A stretch of DNA of 64,000 nt from Allium sativum (taxonomy: Eukaryota > Streptophyta > Magnoliopsida > Asparagales > Amaryllidaceae): positions 175,191,696 to 175,255,695 of the forward strand of contig CM060923.1 in NCBI GenBank assembly GCA_030737875.1. Reading direction: 5' to 3'. Both the position numbers and the translations under genes were made by a program. The notes beneath the pieces are model-generated. The model was not told where the DNA came from. It saw only the letters and a list, made by a program, of their open reading frames with translations, and did no database searches. Numbering within the stretch: position 1 is the stretch's first letter; every line of letters starts with the position of its first letter. Shown here in pieces: positions 1-11,991 of the stretch.

Positions 1-2
1 GC

Positions 3-659
3 TACCAGGCGAGTCTGACAATGTCGCCATTCAAAGCATTGTATGGTAGACCGTGCCGATCTCCTGCTTGTTGGGTCGAGCCTGGAAATAGACTTGTGTT
101 GGGTCCTAATATGATTCGAGAAGCTGCCGACAAAGTCGATTTTATTAAGAAGCGATTACTCGCCGCTCAAAGCCGACAAAAGAGCTATGCCGATAAAAGA
201 AGAAGAGATATATCCTTTGAAGTTGGCGACTATGTATATTTGAAAGTATCGCCGATGAGAGGAGTTATCCGGTTCGGTAAAGCTGGAAAGTTGGCACCCA
301 AATTCATTGGTCCGTTTCCTATTCTGGAACGGATTGGGACTCTCGCTTATAGGGTCAAACTACCTGACTGGTTGCCTGGTGTGCATGATGTATTTCATAT
401 ATCTCAGCTTCGAAAGCACGTTCATGATCCAGACTTGATCGTGGAAGAAGCAGCTCAGCAGGACATTGAAATTACTCCAGAATTAGCTGTGAGGCGAGAG
501 CCGCTAAAGATTATCGGCAAAGAAACCAAAGAGCTGAGAAACAAGAAGGTTCACTTAGTCAAAGTGCAATGGAGTGGAGATCCGCGAGATTGTACTTGGG
601 AAACTGAGGAGAGCATTCAGAAAGCTTATCCTAGATGCCGAGTAGATATCTCTGATTGA
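3..659 (+). CDS. E0: Ty3/gypsy chromovirus polyprotein, integrase C-terminal part (partial)
   Basis: C-terminal end of a Ty3/gypsy Pol protein. The frame is open from base 3, so the start lies outside the window; the ATG at 21 is an internal Met. The first residues (MSPFKALYGRPCRSP) are the typical end of the integrase core of plant chromoviruses. A basic stretch (QKSYADKRRRD) and the GVHDVFHISQLRK motif of the integrase C-terminal domain follow. The last ~50 residues (ELRNKKVHLVKVQW, then CTWETEE) look like the C-terminal chromodomain of Del/Tekay-type chromoviruses, which is known to guide integration into heterochromatin. No stop or frameshift is visible in this piece. It is only 60-65% similar by eye to the matching parts of E1 and E2, so E0 is a different family. 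The catalytic integrase residues lie outside the window, so activity cannot be judged. Confidence 0.93.
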   Translation, partial: YQASLTMSPFKALYGRPCRSPACWVEPGNRLVLGPNMIREAADKVDFIKKRLLAAQSRQKSYADKRRRDISFEVGDYVYLKVSPMRGVIRFGKAGKLAPKFIGPFPILERIGTLAYRVKLPDWLPGVHDVFHISQLRKHVHDPDLIVEEAAQQDIEITPELAVRREPLKIIGKETKELRNKKVHLVKVQWSGDPRDCTWETEESIQKAYPRCRVDISD

Positions 660-865
660 CTCTGGTGCAAGGTACATTTACCCTACCTTGCATTACCATT
701 TAATTCTCTATTCTGTTGCTATTTTCTTCCCAGGGATGTGCATTGTTTATTCGATACTCTGTATATTAGAAACAAATTGGTTGTTGTATTGTATGATTGT
801 AGATATATCAAACCACTTTCGACTTTATTCCTTTTCGGGGACGAAAAGTTTTAAGTGGGGGAGAT
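660..865 (+). promoter_or_regulatory. E0 3' untranslated region with hairpin and polypurine tract
   Basis: Short stretch between the pol stop and the 3' LTR. It ends in a polypurine tract (about 851-865, AAGTGGGGGAGA core) that would prime plus-strand DNA synthesis. Just before it (about 833-846) lies TTTTCGGGGACGAAAA, a perfect small hairpin (TTTCG stem, GGGA loop). The same hairpin sits before the polypurine tracts of E1 and E2. Confidence 0.8.
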
Positions 866-2084
866 TGTAACGACCCAGAAAATCTGAACCAATTTAAAAA
901 TTTTAAATTGGCTAAAATAATGGATTTTAAATATTTAAAATAAATATTTTAAATAATGGCGATGAAAACTGGGTTTGAATCGACATTTGAAAACCAATAT
1001 AATTAATTATAATTATATATAGAATTGAAAATGGCGCGGTAGTTCGATAATTCGATTTCAAACTTCAATTGAATATACCGGGTGCAAAACAATCTGGATT
1101 TTAGTGAAACCAAAAATAATGGAATCTAATTGATAATATCTTTCTAACGAATCCGACCAATCGAAATTTGATAGCGGGAATCAAAAGATATGTCCAGTTG
1201 AAAATTCTGAATAGTCGCTATGGAATTCAGGCCCTTAAAAATAGACATTTTGCAAATGACCTCGGATTTCGACGAAACCACTTTTGTTGGATCCGCAGGG
1301 TCAAGTTATTGTTAGGTTTCAAATTTCATAATTTTCCGAATCAATATGTGAGCGTGGCAAAGGAAAACGCGTTTGACCAGTTTCTGTTGATTTTAATCGA
1401 ATGGAAATTGGCCATTTTTCAAACGGTCTCAGAATTCGATGAAACTAGTTTTGTTAGGACCGTATCGTCAATACGAAGCTAGAAATATTTTTCGGGAATT
1501 TTTAGAGTTAGTATGTGACCCCGGTAATTTGAAATGTGCGTTTAAAATTCAATATAGTGATTTAAATGTAAATTCAAAGGAAACTGATTGTAACGATCAA
1601 ATCAGCTTGCGATACATATCCCATTGTGTTCGGAATGGGGGTAAACGCTATGGGCGACAGGCGGTGGACCTCGTTTCGAGGTCATATGTAAAAGTCACCT
1701 TTTTGCAAAATATAATAATTAAATAATAAAAAAAAATATAATTCCCTCCTTTACCTTTCTTCCTGCCCCCCCCCCCTTTTATTTCTTCAATTCAGATCGA
1801 GGTTATAAAAAAAAAAAAAGAAGAGAGAAACCTAAAACCTATCGCCCCCCCCCCCCGAGACATCACCGACGAAGAACTCCGAGCCGCCGCCTCGAAGCTA
1901 GAAGCCCCCGCCTCCATCGATCGAGCCCCGAAGCCACCGCCTCCATCGATCGAAGACCGCCTCCCCGTTCGAACCCCGAGCCGCCCCTCGAAGCCACCTC
2001 CGACGTCTGCGAAGACCTCCCCCCCGTCTCTGTAAGTTTTATTTTATTTATCTATTTTATTTTAATTCTGACTTTATTTAAAGG

Positions 2085-2720
2085 ATTAAACTGTTCTTTT
2101 TAAAAAGTATGAAACTGTTTTAAAAATAAAAACTGAAACTGTTTTAAAAATAAAAACTGAAACTGATTTTTTAGAAATAAAACAGATTTTTTTTAGAAAA
2201 GAAATAAAACATATTTTATTTTTTAGAAAAGAAATAAAACTGATTTTGTTTTTAAAGAAATAAAACTGATTTTGTTTTTAAAGAAATAAAACTGATTTGA
2301 TTTAAAAATAAAAACCGATTTGTTTTAAAGCAATAAAAACTGAATTTTTAAAAGCAGTAAAAACTGGATTTCTTTTTAAAAGTAAAAACTGGATTTCTTT
2401 TTAAAAGTAAAAACTGGATTTTTTTTTAAAAGTAAAAAACTGAATTTTTAAAAAGTAAAAAACTGAATTTTTAAAAAAGTAAAAAACTGAATTTTTAAAA
2501 AGTAAAAAACTGAATTTTTAAAAAAGTATAAAACTGTTTTTTTTTTAAAAAGTATAAAACTGATTTTTAAAGAAGTATAAAACTGATTTTTAAAAGAAGT
2601 ATAAAACTGATTTTTAAAAGAGATAAAAACTGATTTTTAAAAGAGATAAAAACTGATTTTTAAAAGATATAAAAAAAAACTGATTTTTAAAAGGTATTGA
2701 AAACTGATTTCTTTAAAAGG
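2085..2720. repeat. Degenerate A/T-rich short tandem repeat in the E0 LTR
   Basis: About 25 imperfect units of 20-30 bases built on AAAACTGATTTTTAAAAG. Units change gradually along the array (GTAAAAACTGGATTT, then GTATAAAACTG, then GATAAAAACTG), the pattern of local slippage and unequal exchange. Confidence 0.8.
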
Positions 2721-2940
2721 AAAAATCATATTTTTATATATTGAAAGTCGAAGTAAAAATCATATTTTTATATATTGAATAGCATCGTAAAAATTCGATT
2801 TTTACATGTGTAGAGAATACGGGCGAAAGCGACAAAAGGCGAAGATTTCTATAAGTGAAGTGTCGTGCAGTTGAATAGCTATTGGTGAGATTTCTGATTT
2901 AAAAATTATATATACGTGGTGAAAATGAAAGTGAATTGCT

Positions 2941-2948
2941 ATATATAA

Positions 2949-3000
<52 letters not shown>
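2941..3000. repeat. (TA)n microsatellite in the E0 LTR
   Basis: About 60 bases of nearly pure TA, interrupted twice by AAA near its left end. The Tyr-Ile reading frames on the minus strand here are artefacts of this repeat. Confidence 0.95.
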
Positions 3001-3350
3001 GCCCTTCGTCCACAAACCATGGACGATATTTATTGGTTGAATTTGTTGTGAAAATTGATTGATAGTTTGGGATTGTTTGTGATTGATATTGGTTGATTGT
3101 GGTGGAAAAATACCCATTTGTGGTTATGAAATATTTGGTTGAAACCACATAGGATTAGTTTGTGGAAATGAAATAAATATATACATGCCGCCTGCGTGCG
3201 AATTAGATGCATGATTACCATTGTCAAAAACCGCGAGGTTTTAAGGTAGAGCGAGGAGCCGTACTAGGGACGGTGCCGGTGTAACTACCCTGTCGTTATG
3301 CTGCCGAAATTTTGAATAATATTCTTGTGTTTGAATTATTTTCATATGCT

Positions 3351-4246
3351 AAAACTATAGAAAACATTCATGTGTTGAATTGATATTCATTCGTTGTTTA
3401 GAAATTCATGTGTTGAATGGTATTCATACTTTGAAGTAAATTGTTCGATAATAAAAATCACATTTTTATCTATATATAAAAACTATAGAAAACATTCATG
3501 TGTTGAATTGATATTCATTCGTTGTTTAGAAATTCATGTGTTGAATGGTATTCATATTTTGAAATAAATTGTTCGATAATAAAAATCACATTTTTATCTA
3601 TGTATAGAAACTATAGAAAACATTCATGTGTTGAATTGATATTCATTCGTTGTTTAGAAATTCATGTGTTGAATGGTATTCATATTTTGAAATAAATTGT
3701 TCGATAATAAAAATCACATTTTTATCTATATATAGAAACTATAGAAAACATTCATGTGTTGAATTGATATTCATTCGTTGTTTAGAAATTCATGTGTTGA
3801 ATGGTATTCATATTTTGAAATAAATTGTTCGATAATAAAAATCACATTTTTATCTATATATAAAAACTATAGAAAACATTCATGTGTTGAATTGATATTC
3901 ATTCGTTGTTTAGAAATTCATGTGTCGAATGGTATTCATATTTTGAAATAAATTGTTCGATAATAAAAATCACATTTTTATCTATATATAGAAACTATAG
4001 AAAACATTCATGTGTTGAATTGATATTCATTCGTTGTTTAGAAATTCATGTGTTGAATGGTATTCATATTTTGAAATAAATTGTTCGATAATAAAAATCA
4101 CATTTTTATCTATATATAGAAACTATAGAAAACATTCATGTGTTGAATTGATATTCATTCGTTGTTTAGAAATTCATGTGTTGAATGGTATTCATATTTT
4201 GAGATAAATTGTTCGATAATAAAAATCACCTTTTATCGACTATAGG
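3351..4246. repeat. Seven 128-bp tandem repeats in the E0 LTR
   Basis: The motif AAACTATAGAAAACATTC recurs at 3351, 3479, 3607, 3735, 3863, 3991 and 4119, an exact 128-base step each time. Units differ by only a few bases (for example TATATATAAAA versus TATATATAGAA), and a decayed half unit follows. Near-identity of the units shows recent amplification or homogenisation. Confidence 0.97.
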
Positions 4247-7132
4247 AACTATGTAAAATAACCTCGATTTAAAAGAAATTGTTTTATGATAAAAATTTCA
4301 TTTTTATCACCAACTTGAACTATATAGAAGAATAGTGTTTTGAAATGAATTGTTTTACAATAAAAATCACATTTTTATTGTATGCATAAATCGTTGAAAT
4401 GTGAAGTGTTAAAAATAGCCACTTGTTCAAAATAAACATATATGAGTTGAAATGTTCATTAATTAGCTAATGAAATGATTTGCACCTATTTATGTAACAT
4501 TAGAATGAATGGAGTTTTTAAACCAAATAGAAATCAAATATGAAGTTGAATAGAAAATGAAAAATGATATGAACTGTATATATATGTACATGCAATATTC
4601 ATTGAACAGGTTATAGCAAAAGGGGCTAGAGAAGAGGAATAAAATTTTGTGCCCGACAAATAGGTACACATTTACTGATTTGTTTGGGTGATGATTTTGA
4701 GCCTGTTGGCTAGCCGCTTGGCTTTTTCTTTTTCTTTTTGAGATTAGAAGGACCGGGACGCTATTTGCGATTTCCCGACGCTCCCGGTGCAGGGGAGGTT
4801 ATGGCGAAATTTTTCCAAAATTTAAGGCGTTAGAAAAATATTTGAAGTGAAAACGATATGGAAATCATTGAATGAACTATATTTATATAAATATATAAAT
4901 ATAAATAAAATTAAAACGAAACGAAGCCGTGCAGTTCGTATTTCGAAACCGTGATTTCAAACGACTAATGCGGGAAATCCGACCATTCGATTTTCCCGAA
5001 ACCTCAACCTTCGGGTTCGCCTTGGAATAATCTTTCCAACGGCACCAACCTTGTAAAAATCCAACGGTTGGATTGTCTGGAATGTTTAATTCAATTCTGA
5101 AGAAAAACAGCGCCAGAAGCGATTATATTTATATATATATAAATATAATTATATATTTAATCGAATAACGACGCTGCAGTTCGTATTTTGAAATCGAAAC
5201 TTCAAACGATTGTACCGGGAGATCCGACCGTCGGAATTTCCCGAAACTGGAACCGTTGGATTCGTTTTGAAAAGACCTTTCTAATGATGTAAATTTTGTA
5301 AAGATCCAACGGTTAGATTTTCAGATATGTGTAAATCAAATTTGAAGAAAAACAGCGCCACGGCCGCCTTATGGCCCGAAGCGTCGTTTTGAATAAATGG
5401 CTATTTTAAAATAAATAAAAATAGCGATAAATAGTTATAAAATATCATAAGCGATATGGAATGGAAATAAACTGAATTTGCTTGATTTATGTGGCTTTTG
5501 ATGGTTGAATGTGTTTGGTGTGACAATTACATTAAAGAACAAAATTGGTGTGGTCGAATAATTTAACCATTGAAATAAATCGAATTGAAATTCTAAATAT
5601 ACGTGAATTATTTGAAAAGGCCGAGTTAATTCTCATTTCGAATAATTGACCGACGATTGAAATTCGAAGATGAAGACGGTGGTCGAAGACCGGAGATCTT
5701 CACCTCGTTTGGATGGTAACCGAGGTCCTGATTGGGAGGCATCCCGAAATATGGATAATGAGTGGTGATCGTTCAGGCGTACGTGTTGATCGAAGGGTTT
5801 GCGAGGTATTTAGTGCCTCCGGTTTCGTTCAGACCCAGAACGGACTTGTAAATGGACTGTGTGTCTGACATAGGATTTATTCTGTGTGGCATGCTAAGAT
5901 GCAGTGATCAGGGCTTCTGTTGAAAAGCAAAGTCTTGTGGTGATGATCAAAGCACCGCCTGTGTGGCGTAGCTTTGTGTATAACGTGAATTCATGAGCCT
6001 CACACCCCGGTATGAACCTAAAACGGGAGAACGGACCTCAGGGAGGGCCTACGTTTCCTCCTAGCTAAAAGTGGCGTCAGTGGTTTTACACGCCCTGACG
6101 AGTTTGACTTATGTGGTTGTTGCTGTTGCGAGGCGCCTTGGTTAGATCGGACGATCCGGGTCCGATGGAGTCACTTGTTGGCTCGCTTACGCCCCAAAGG
6201 GCGGCGAAACGTAGTGCTCAGGCATTTTTAATCCACTCTGTGTGGACCGGCCCTGACGATCCAAGGATCGATGCGTTCTGATCCTGAGACTCGGGCTAGG
6301 CAGTCACGAATTCGGTAAGGACTATCTTTTGCCTTGGTTCATGACGGAAATCCAATTTCCAAATACGAGATCGTGCGGTTTTGATTGTATATATATATAT
6401 ATGGCGACATGATATATGGTACCCATGTCGTCTATGATTGATAGTTATGATTTGAAATTGTTTTCAAAAACATATAAACACTAGCAATAATATCAATTGC
6501 CTTTGTTTTATTCGTATCAATCATATTTTGGCCATTATAAGGTAAAACTCTATCCTCCAGTTTGCGTTGCATTGTGTGATGGGAACTGAGTCTTATAACG
6601 GCTTCATTTTTATAAAAAGCATAGCGATGTTTAAAAGAAAGATTTGTTTTAAAGCACTGGCAATCCAATGGAGTAAACCCGTTCCACGAAAGTGGCGTGG
6701 TCCTGTGATTAGCCAATTATATACGTGTTGAGTAGATTTCTCATACCAGTCCCATGACTGACTCGTAGTTTGTTTCACTCTCAAACTCGGGTGCCCCTTT
6801 TTCCACACGGGCAGCCTTGTATTCAGGTTTAGCTGGTTCTTTCTGGATAGCTGGAGCTGAAGATGGATTCTATCATTTATTTCTTTTTATGCTGTTCAGC
6901 TCCTATTGTACATATTTTGTTTATTTCCGCTGTAGACATTTATGTATAGCTGAACTGTATTTGTACTAAGTAAGATCCTGTATGCTGTGTAACTCTGATG
7001 ATTACTTTTATCCAGTATATTTTGTTGTTCATTCTGGTGTATTTATTTAATTCTGTTCTGCTATTTATGTTTCTGTGTTATATTCCAAAAGATAACCTTG
7101 TTTCCGTGAGAACGGGAAATCGGGTCGTCTCA

Positions 7133-9232
7133 AAACCCGTTGGACTTGCGTTGCCACCGCTCCCTGTTTTGGCCTCTTATAGTCAAACCCAGTATGCGTG
7201 TCCCGTCCTCGACTTGGGTCGAGCCCACAATGATACGTTTTGGGATACTGGTTGAAATGGGCCCCCACTATTTACCACAAGCATTCCACCTAAGCTTATC
7301 CCCATTAGTCCATCCCACTTAACCCACTTAGTCATGTTCATTTACATGTGTGTTTGGTTAAGTCTAATCGTATTTCAAATGGCTCTAAAGGCAACCACCA
7401 GATTCCTCATGCCACCCAAGGCACCTACTTAACCCCCATGTCCCACCTTACATGATTATCTGGTTAAGTATTTCTTAGTTCATTAAGGCCATAACCTCAT
7501 AAAGACCTCTCACATTAGACTGGCATTTATAGCAGCTGGATTTGCCGGGCGGGTCCGGGCAGTCTTACACCATAAAAGAGTCTAACCTCGTGTCTTTACA
7601 ACTGTTATGCTTTAGTTTGGGCCTAGGACCTCTCACATTGGGCCGACATTTGTGACTACTGGATTTGCCGGGCGGGTCCGGGCGGGTTTACATCACAAAC
7701 GGGTCCAACCTCGTGTCCTAAGCATTGATTATTAATAATAATCCACTTTCCCCCAATTTTAATAATTCCCTACTTGAATTATTAATTACTTCCAATTTTT
7801 AACAATGTCCATAATTGACTCAATTATGGACATTCATTCATGGTATGCAACATCTTACAAAATTGCACCCAATTTATTAATTCCTAATATTACCCCTACC
7901 CCACGTTTGAACGTTTATTCGCAAAATATATGTTAGACTCGAATAGCCTAACTCATAGCATAAAAGAGATTATCATAATAACAACATGTATATGTGACCA
8001 AATGAATCATAATAAGGGGTGAAACTTGCATATGTCCAACTTGCATAGATTATACATGTCATGGATCTAAAGGTGTCAACTTGTTCAAAATTCACCTAAT
8101 ATGATCTCAATCAATTTTCATAAACTTACATATGAACATGTGTGAATCAACATCATTTAATTTTTTTAACAACATGGTTTTATATGGGTACACCTAACTC
8201 AATAGGCAAATTCCCACAATCAAGTTTTATTTAATTATAGTTTCAAGTTTATGGGTACACCTAACCTAATAGGCAAATTCCCATAAACAAGATCCATTTA
8301 AATTAAGAAAAAAAAACATAACTTTAAGCATGATCCAACAACATCATGATTTTTCAACATAATATAGCATGATTTATAACATGGCATAGTATGATAATAT
8401 AACATAGCTTGACACGATTCTCAACATAGCACGACATAGCATAAGAGAATTTACAACATAGCATGACATAGCATATATAATTTACATCATACGACAACAT
8501 AATAACATAATAAGAGATCCACAATTTATAGAATTTACAATTACAAATCACATCACTTTCTTGTGATCCATTCATAACTGAGTCAAATTAGTTTGTAATA
8601 GTCTTGTGAGAATCATCTTACTCACCAACAAAAGAAGAGAATTAGAGAGAGAGTTCTTTGGTTTGATTTGTTTTGTTGAGTAGAATTTAGTTGTAGTAGA
8701 TTAGGCTTCCTCTTCTTAGTTTGTGACGGCTACGCTGAACTCCATGGCATCAGCATGACGGTAGCTTCTCTAATTTTACAAGTGATTTAGGTTTTGGGTC
8801 TACCCACTTATTTATAGATTTTAGAATGCATTTAGGCCATTAGATTTAACCTAGAAATAACCGCAGCCGTTCAGACAAGATGGGGTTTATCTTGTTGACT
8901 CAGCAATGAGTCAGAAGTGACTCAGCAAACACTCAGCAAATTAATAAACTTCTATTCATGTTTGCATTAACTGCCCATATATATATATATATTCTACAAT
9001 GTACACATTAGATACATCCCCCCCTTTTACACACTTATTATTGTTTTTATATACATATTAGATACATCCCCTCTCTTACACACTTATTAATATTTTTATA
9101 TTCATATTAGATACATCCCCTCTCTTACACACTTATTAATATTTTTATATTCATATTAGATACATCCCCTCTCTTACACACTTATTAATATTTTAGCAAC
9201 TTTAGTGTTAATAGAAAATTCGGGGTGTTACA
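7133..9232 (-). repeat. E1 3' LTR, interrupted by E0
   Basis: On the minus strand it starts TGTAACACCCCG at 9232, next to the polypurine tract, and matches the E1 5' LTR from 14558 to 16680 with about 17 base differences plus one AT-repeat length change. The remaining part, matching 13704-14557, is missing here because E0 begins in the middle of the repeat. It should lie left of the window. Inside are two 123-bp-spaced copies of a TTTGCCGGGCGGGTCCGGGC block (7541 and 7664) and four 49-50-bp tandem repeats (9011-9200). Confidence 0.9.
9011..9200. repeat. Four 49-50-bp tandem repeats in the E1 LTR
   Basis: GATACATCCC recurs at 9011, 9061, 9110 and 9159, followed each time by TTACACACTTATTA. 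The same array is present in the other LTR at about 16456-16645, so it pre-dates the insertion of this copy. Confidence 0.9.
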
Positions 9233-9247
9233 TTCTCCCCTCCTTTT
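9233..9247 (-). promoter_or_regulatory. E1 polypurine tract
   Basis: Reads AAAAGGAGGGGAGAA on the minus strand, directly before the LTR start. About 5 bases further upstream on that strand is the TTTCGGGGACGAAA hairpin also seen in E0 and E2. Confidence 0.9.
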
Positions 9248-9806
9248 AGGATTTCGTCCCCGAAATCTTCAAGTCTGGAAGAATGTATATCCTACCATCC
9301 AAACGTCCATCTACTCATCCATCATACACAGGCATCCATTGTCCTTAAAAGACTTCTAATGCTTTATGATCATATGCAAGTGTGTGTACATGTCCTTACC
9401 TAATGCGAAATCAGGCGGTCTACTGATTCAGTTGACCTCCTTAATGCAAATTATGTAAGTGTCATGAATCCATTATGTATGCAAAAGATCCTAATTGCTT
9501 ACATACTACTTCTATATGCGTGCACACCCATTCAACCGAATGCAGCATCCATATGATGGTACAACCATTATACATCCATTATACTAAATACATCCATATA
9601 TATGCAATATGCAATATGAAGTGACTGAGCCGATCTAGTGCCTAAAGTGTGTGTATATATGCATCCACGAGCAACCACTAGCAAACACTTGCATCCATTT
9701 TGCATCCATCATACATAACATGTCTCAAACACATGTTTCAACCATAGGATTATCCTAACTAAAGGTCAAAGATACTAATGAGAGGACATACTAAAGATAA
9801 GATAAG
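9248..9806 (-). other. E1 3' untranslated region
   Basis: Between the pol end and the polypurine tract. It is rich in TGCATCCAT/ATGGATG short repeats, like the matching part of E2 (23463-23952). No coding content seen. Confidence 0.7.
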
Positions 9807-10430
9807 CTAAGCGATAAAAGAGAAATTAAAAGACATGCCCTCAAAAAGAAAAGGGTACAACGAACGCATCTTCTCTTCTGTCTCCCAAGTTGCGTTGCTC
9901 TCATCATCTCCCCATTGCACTTTAACCAGTCTGACCTCTCGATTCCTCAACTTTTTGATCTCCGACCCAAGAATGCATGTAGGAGCTCGTCTAATTGTTG
10001 CATCATGCTCTATTTCCACCTCTTTAAGCAAGCTCGGCTCTACCACCTCCGCGGTCTTGTGCAAACACTTCCTCAAATGTGATACATGGAATACGTCGTG
10101 TACTCCACTAAGTTTCTCAGGAAACTCCACCCTATATGCCATCTTCCCAATCCTGTTTTTTACAGGAAACGACCCTACAAACCTTGGTGCTAATTTCCCC
10201 ACGGACCCAAAGCGAACAACATTCTGTAACGGAGATACTTTGATAAAAACCATGTCCCCAATGTCAAACTCAAGATCTGTCCTCCTCTTATCAGCATACG
10301 ATTTTTGCCTATCTTGTGCTGCTTTCATCCTCCTTCGAATCAACTCAATCTTCTCTGAGGTTTCCCTAACCATATCGGGCCCAAGTAGGATTTTATCTGT
10401 AGATTCCCACCAACATGTAGGCGAACGGCA
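9807..10430 (-). pseudogene. E1 integrase C-terminal domain and chromodomain (after a deletion)
   Basis: An open frame on the minus strand encodes the integrase C-terminal region (QKSYADKRRTD, GVHDVFHVSHLRK) and a chromodomain-like end (EVRLVKVQWGDDE, NATWETEE), ending about 9807. It matches the last ~190 residues of E2 Pol closely. The zinc-binding domain and the whole catalytic core, present in E2 at about 22100-22780, are absent. The sequence jumps from the RNase H/integrase linker straight to the end of the core within AGGAAGGCCT (10431-10440), and the frame changes at the junction. This copy cannot make an integrase. Confidence 0.92.
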
Positions 10431-11982
10431 AGGCCTTCCTTAAGTCTTCGTCTTGTGGTACACAAAGTCTATTATCCCTTCGTAACCAACCCTTATCGTC
10501 TAGGGTATACCTACGAAGATGGCTTGACGACTCCCCCCCTTTGAGCTTTTCTACTATCTCAACCAACTGTGGGTCGTCTCGCTGTGCCTCACCAACCCGT
10601 CCTAGAAGTGTAGGTCTAACCTCCAAGGATGCTAACAGACCGGGTACTAAGTCAACGGAGGGTCTAAAGTCAAACATAGAGATGAATTCTAAGCTTTGTC
10701 GTTCAACAAACAACGGACTCAAGGACAACCTTTTCCTACTTAAGGCGTCTGCCACCACGTTACCCTTGCCCGGGGTATATGCTATTTCAAAATCGTAGGA
10801 GGCTAAGAATTCCATCCACCGTTGCTGCCTTAAATTCAAATCCTTCTGAGAGAATAAGTATTTTAATGATTTGTGGTCAGTGAACGGTTCGAATTTCTCA
10901 CCAAGAAGATAGTGACGCCAAGACTTAAGCGCGAAAACAATTGCGGCTAGCTCTAAGTCATGCGTGGGGTAATTCTTTTCATGAACCTTCAACTGCCTTC
11001 CACCATAGGCTATTACTCTTCCCTCTTGCATGAGGACCGCGCCAAGTCCCGTCCCACAAGCATCAGTATAGATGGTAAACGGTTTATTCCCGTCTGGCAG
11101 CACTAAGACTGGGGCTGAAGTTAAGGCTCTCTTTAAACGTTGGAACGCATCATCGCAATCTTTGTCCCACGTAAAAACCAGGTTCTTCTTCGTTAACCGT
11201 GTTAATGGAGCTGATATTTTTGCGAAGTCTTTGATAAACTTCCTATAATAGCCAGCCAACCCCAAGAAACTTCTTACTTCGGTTGCATTTTTAGGGACCT
11301 TCCAATCTTGGATGGCCACCACCTTTGCGGGATCCACTGCTATCCCTTCTTTGGAAACCACGTGCCCTAAGAACAGTACTTCCTTCCTCCAGAAGTGACA
11401 CTTAGAAAATTTTGCCTTAAGGTTATGCGCTCGAAGGGTTTCCAACACTTCCCTAAGATGTAGGGAGTGCTCTTCTTTATTCTTAGAAAAGAATAAGATG
11501 TCATCCACAAAGACTACCACGAATTTGTTAAGGTATTCCCTAAACACCCTACTCATCAAATCAACAAAATATGCAGGGGCGTTTGTCAAACCAAAGGGCA
11601 TCACTAGCCATTCATAGAATCCGTCAGGAGTCCTAAAAGCAGTCTTATCTATACTATCCTCAGCCACTCTCAGTTGATGAAAGCCAGTGGCTAAGTCCAA
11701 CTGCGAAAACACTGAGGCGCCAACTAACTGATCAAAGAGATCGTCAATCCTCGGCAGTGGGTGCCGGTTCTTTTTAGTAAGCTTGTTTAGTTCTCTATAG
11801 TCCATAAAAAGTCTAAGAGACCCATCCGCCTTTGTGGAAAAAACTACTGGAGCACCCCACTCTGATATACTACGTCTTATGAACCCCTTCTCAAGCAACT
11901 CCTTTACTTGCTTATTGAGTTCCCTCCTTTCACGAGGAGCCATGTGGCGCACTGGCAAAGATACGGGTTTAGCATTATCCAC
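10431..11982 (-). pseudogene. E1 reverse transcriptase and RNase H
   Basis: Open minus-strand frame covering reverse transcriptase and RNase H of a Ty3/gypsy chromovirus Pol. Visible motifs: [28 protein letters not shown], the catalytic [10 protein letters not shown] (Y replaced by F, usual in this group), [11 protein letters not shown], and RNase H motifs [13 protein letters not shown] and [11 protein letters not shown], then ADALSRKR. The upstream boundary at 11982 is not a real start: a TGA at 11992-11994 (CGA in E2) separates this piece from gag-protease in the same frame. Downstream the frame ends soon after the integrase deletion. The RT motifs are intact, but the polyprotein is broken on both sides. 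Confidence 0.93.
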
Positions 11983-11991
11983 AAGATAAAT

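Larger units (their letters stand above)
866..7132 (+). repeat. E0 3' long terminal repeat (about 6.27 kb)
   Basis: Starts TGTAACGACCC directly after the polypurine tract and ends GGGTCGTCTCA, an imperfect inverted match (9 of 11). At 6.27 kb it is unusually long for an LTR. It holds, in order: an AT-rich part; a C-rich stretch with CG-rich sequence (about 1765-2035) ending at a possible splice donor (CTGTAAGT); short A/T repeats (2085-2720); a (TA)n microsatellite; seven 128-bp tandem repeats (3351-4246); and an AT-rich remainder. No protein-coding content is credible. Right after its last base, E1 LTR sequence resumes in mid-repeat, so E0 inserted into the E1 LTR. The 5-bp target copy on this side should be AAACC (7133-7137). 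Confidence 0.85.

Noticed and set aside
2802..3148. Overlapping minus-strand ORFs with Tyr-Ile runs
   Set aside because: They are translations of the (TA)n microsatellite.
3351..4246. Regular 128-bp repeats as a CRISPR array
   Set aside because: The whole unit repeats with no unique spacers, and the context is a plant LTR.
7140..7322. 60-codon ORF found twice (7140 and 14565)
   Set aside because: The repeat is due to the two E1 LTRs; the frame is antisense to the element and has no family features.
9835..10443. Plus-strand ORF of 202 codons
   Set aside because: It is the antisense shadow of the E1 integrase C-terminal region.
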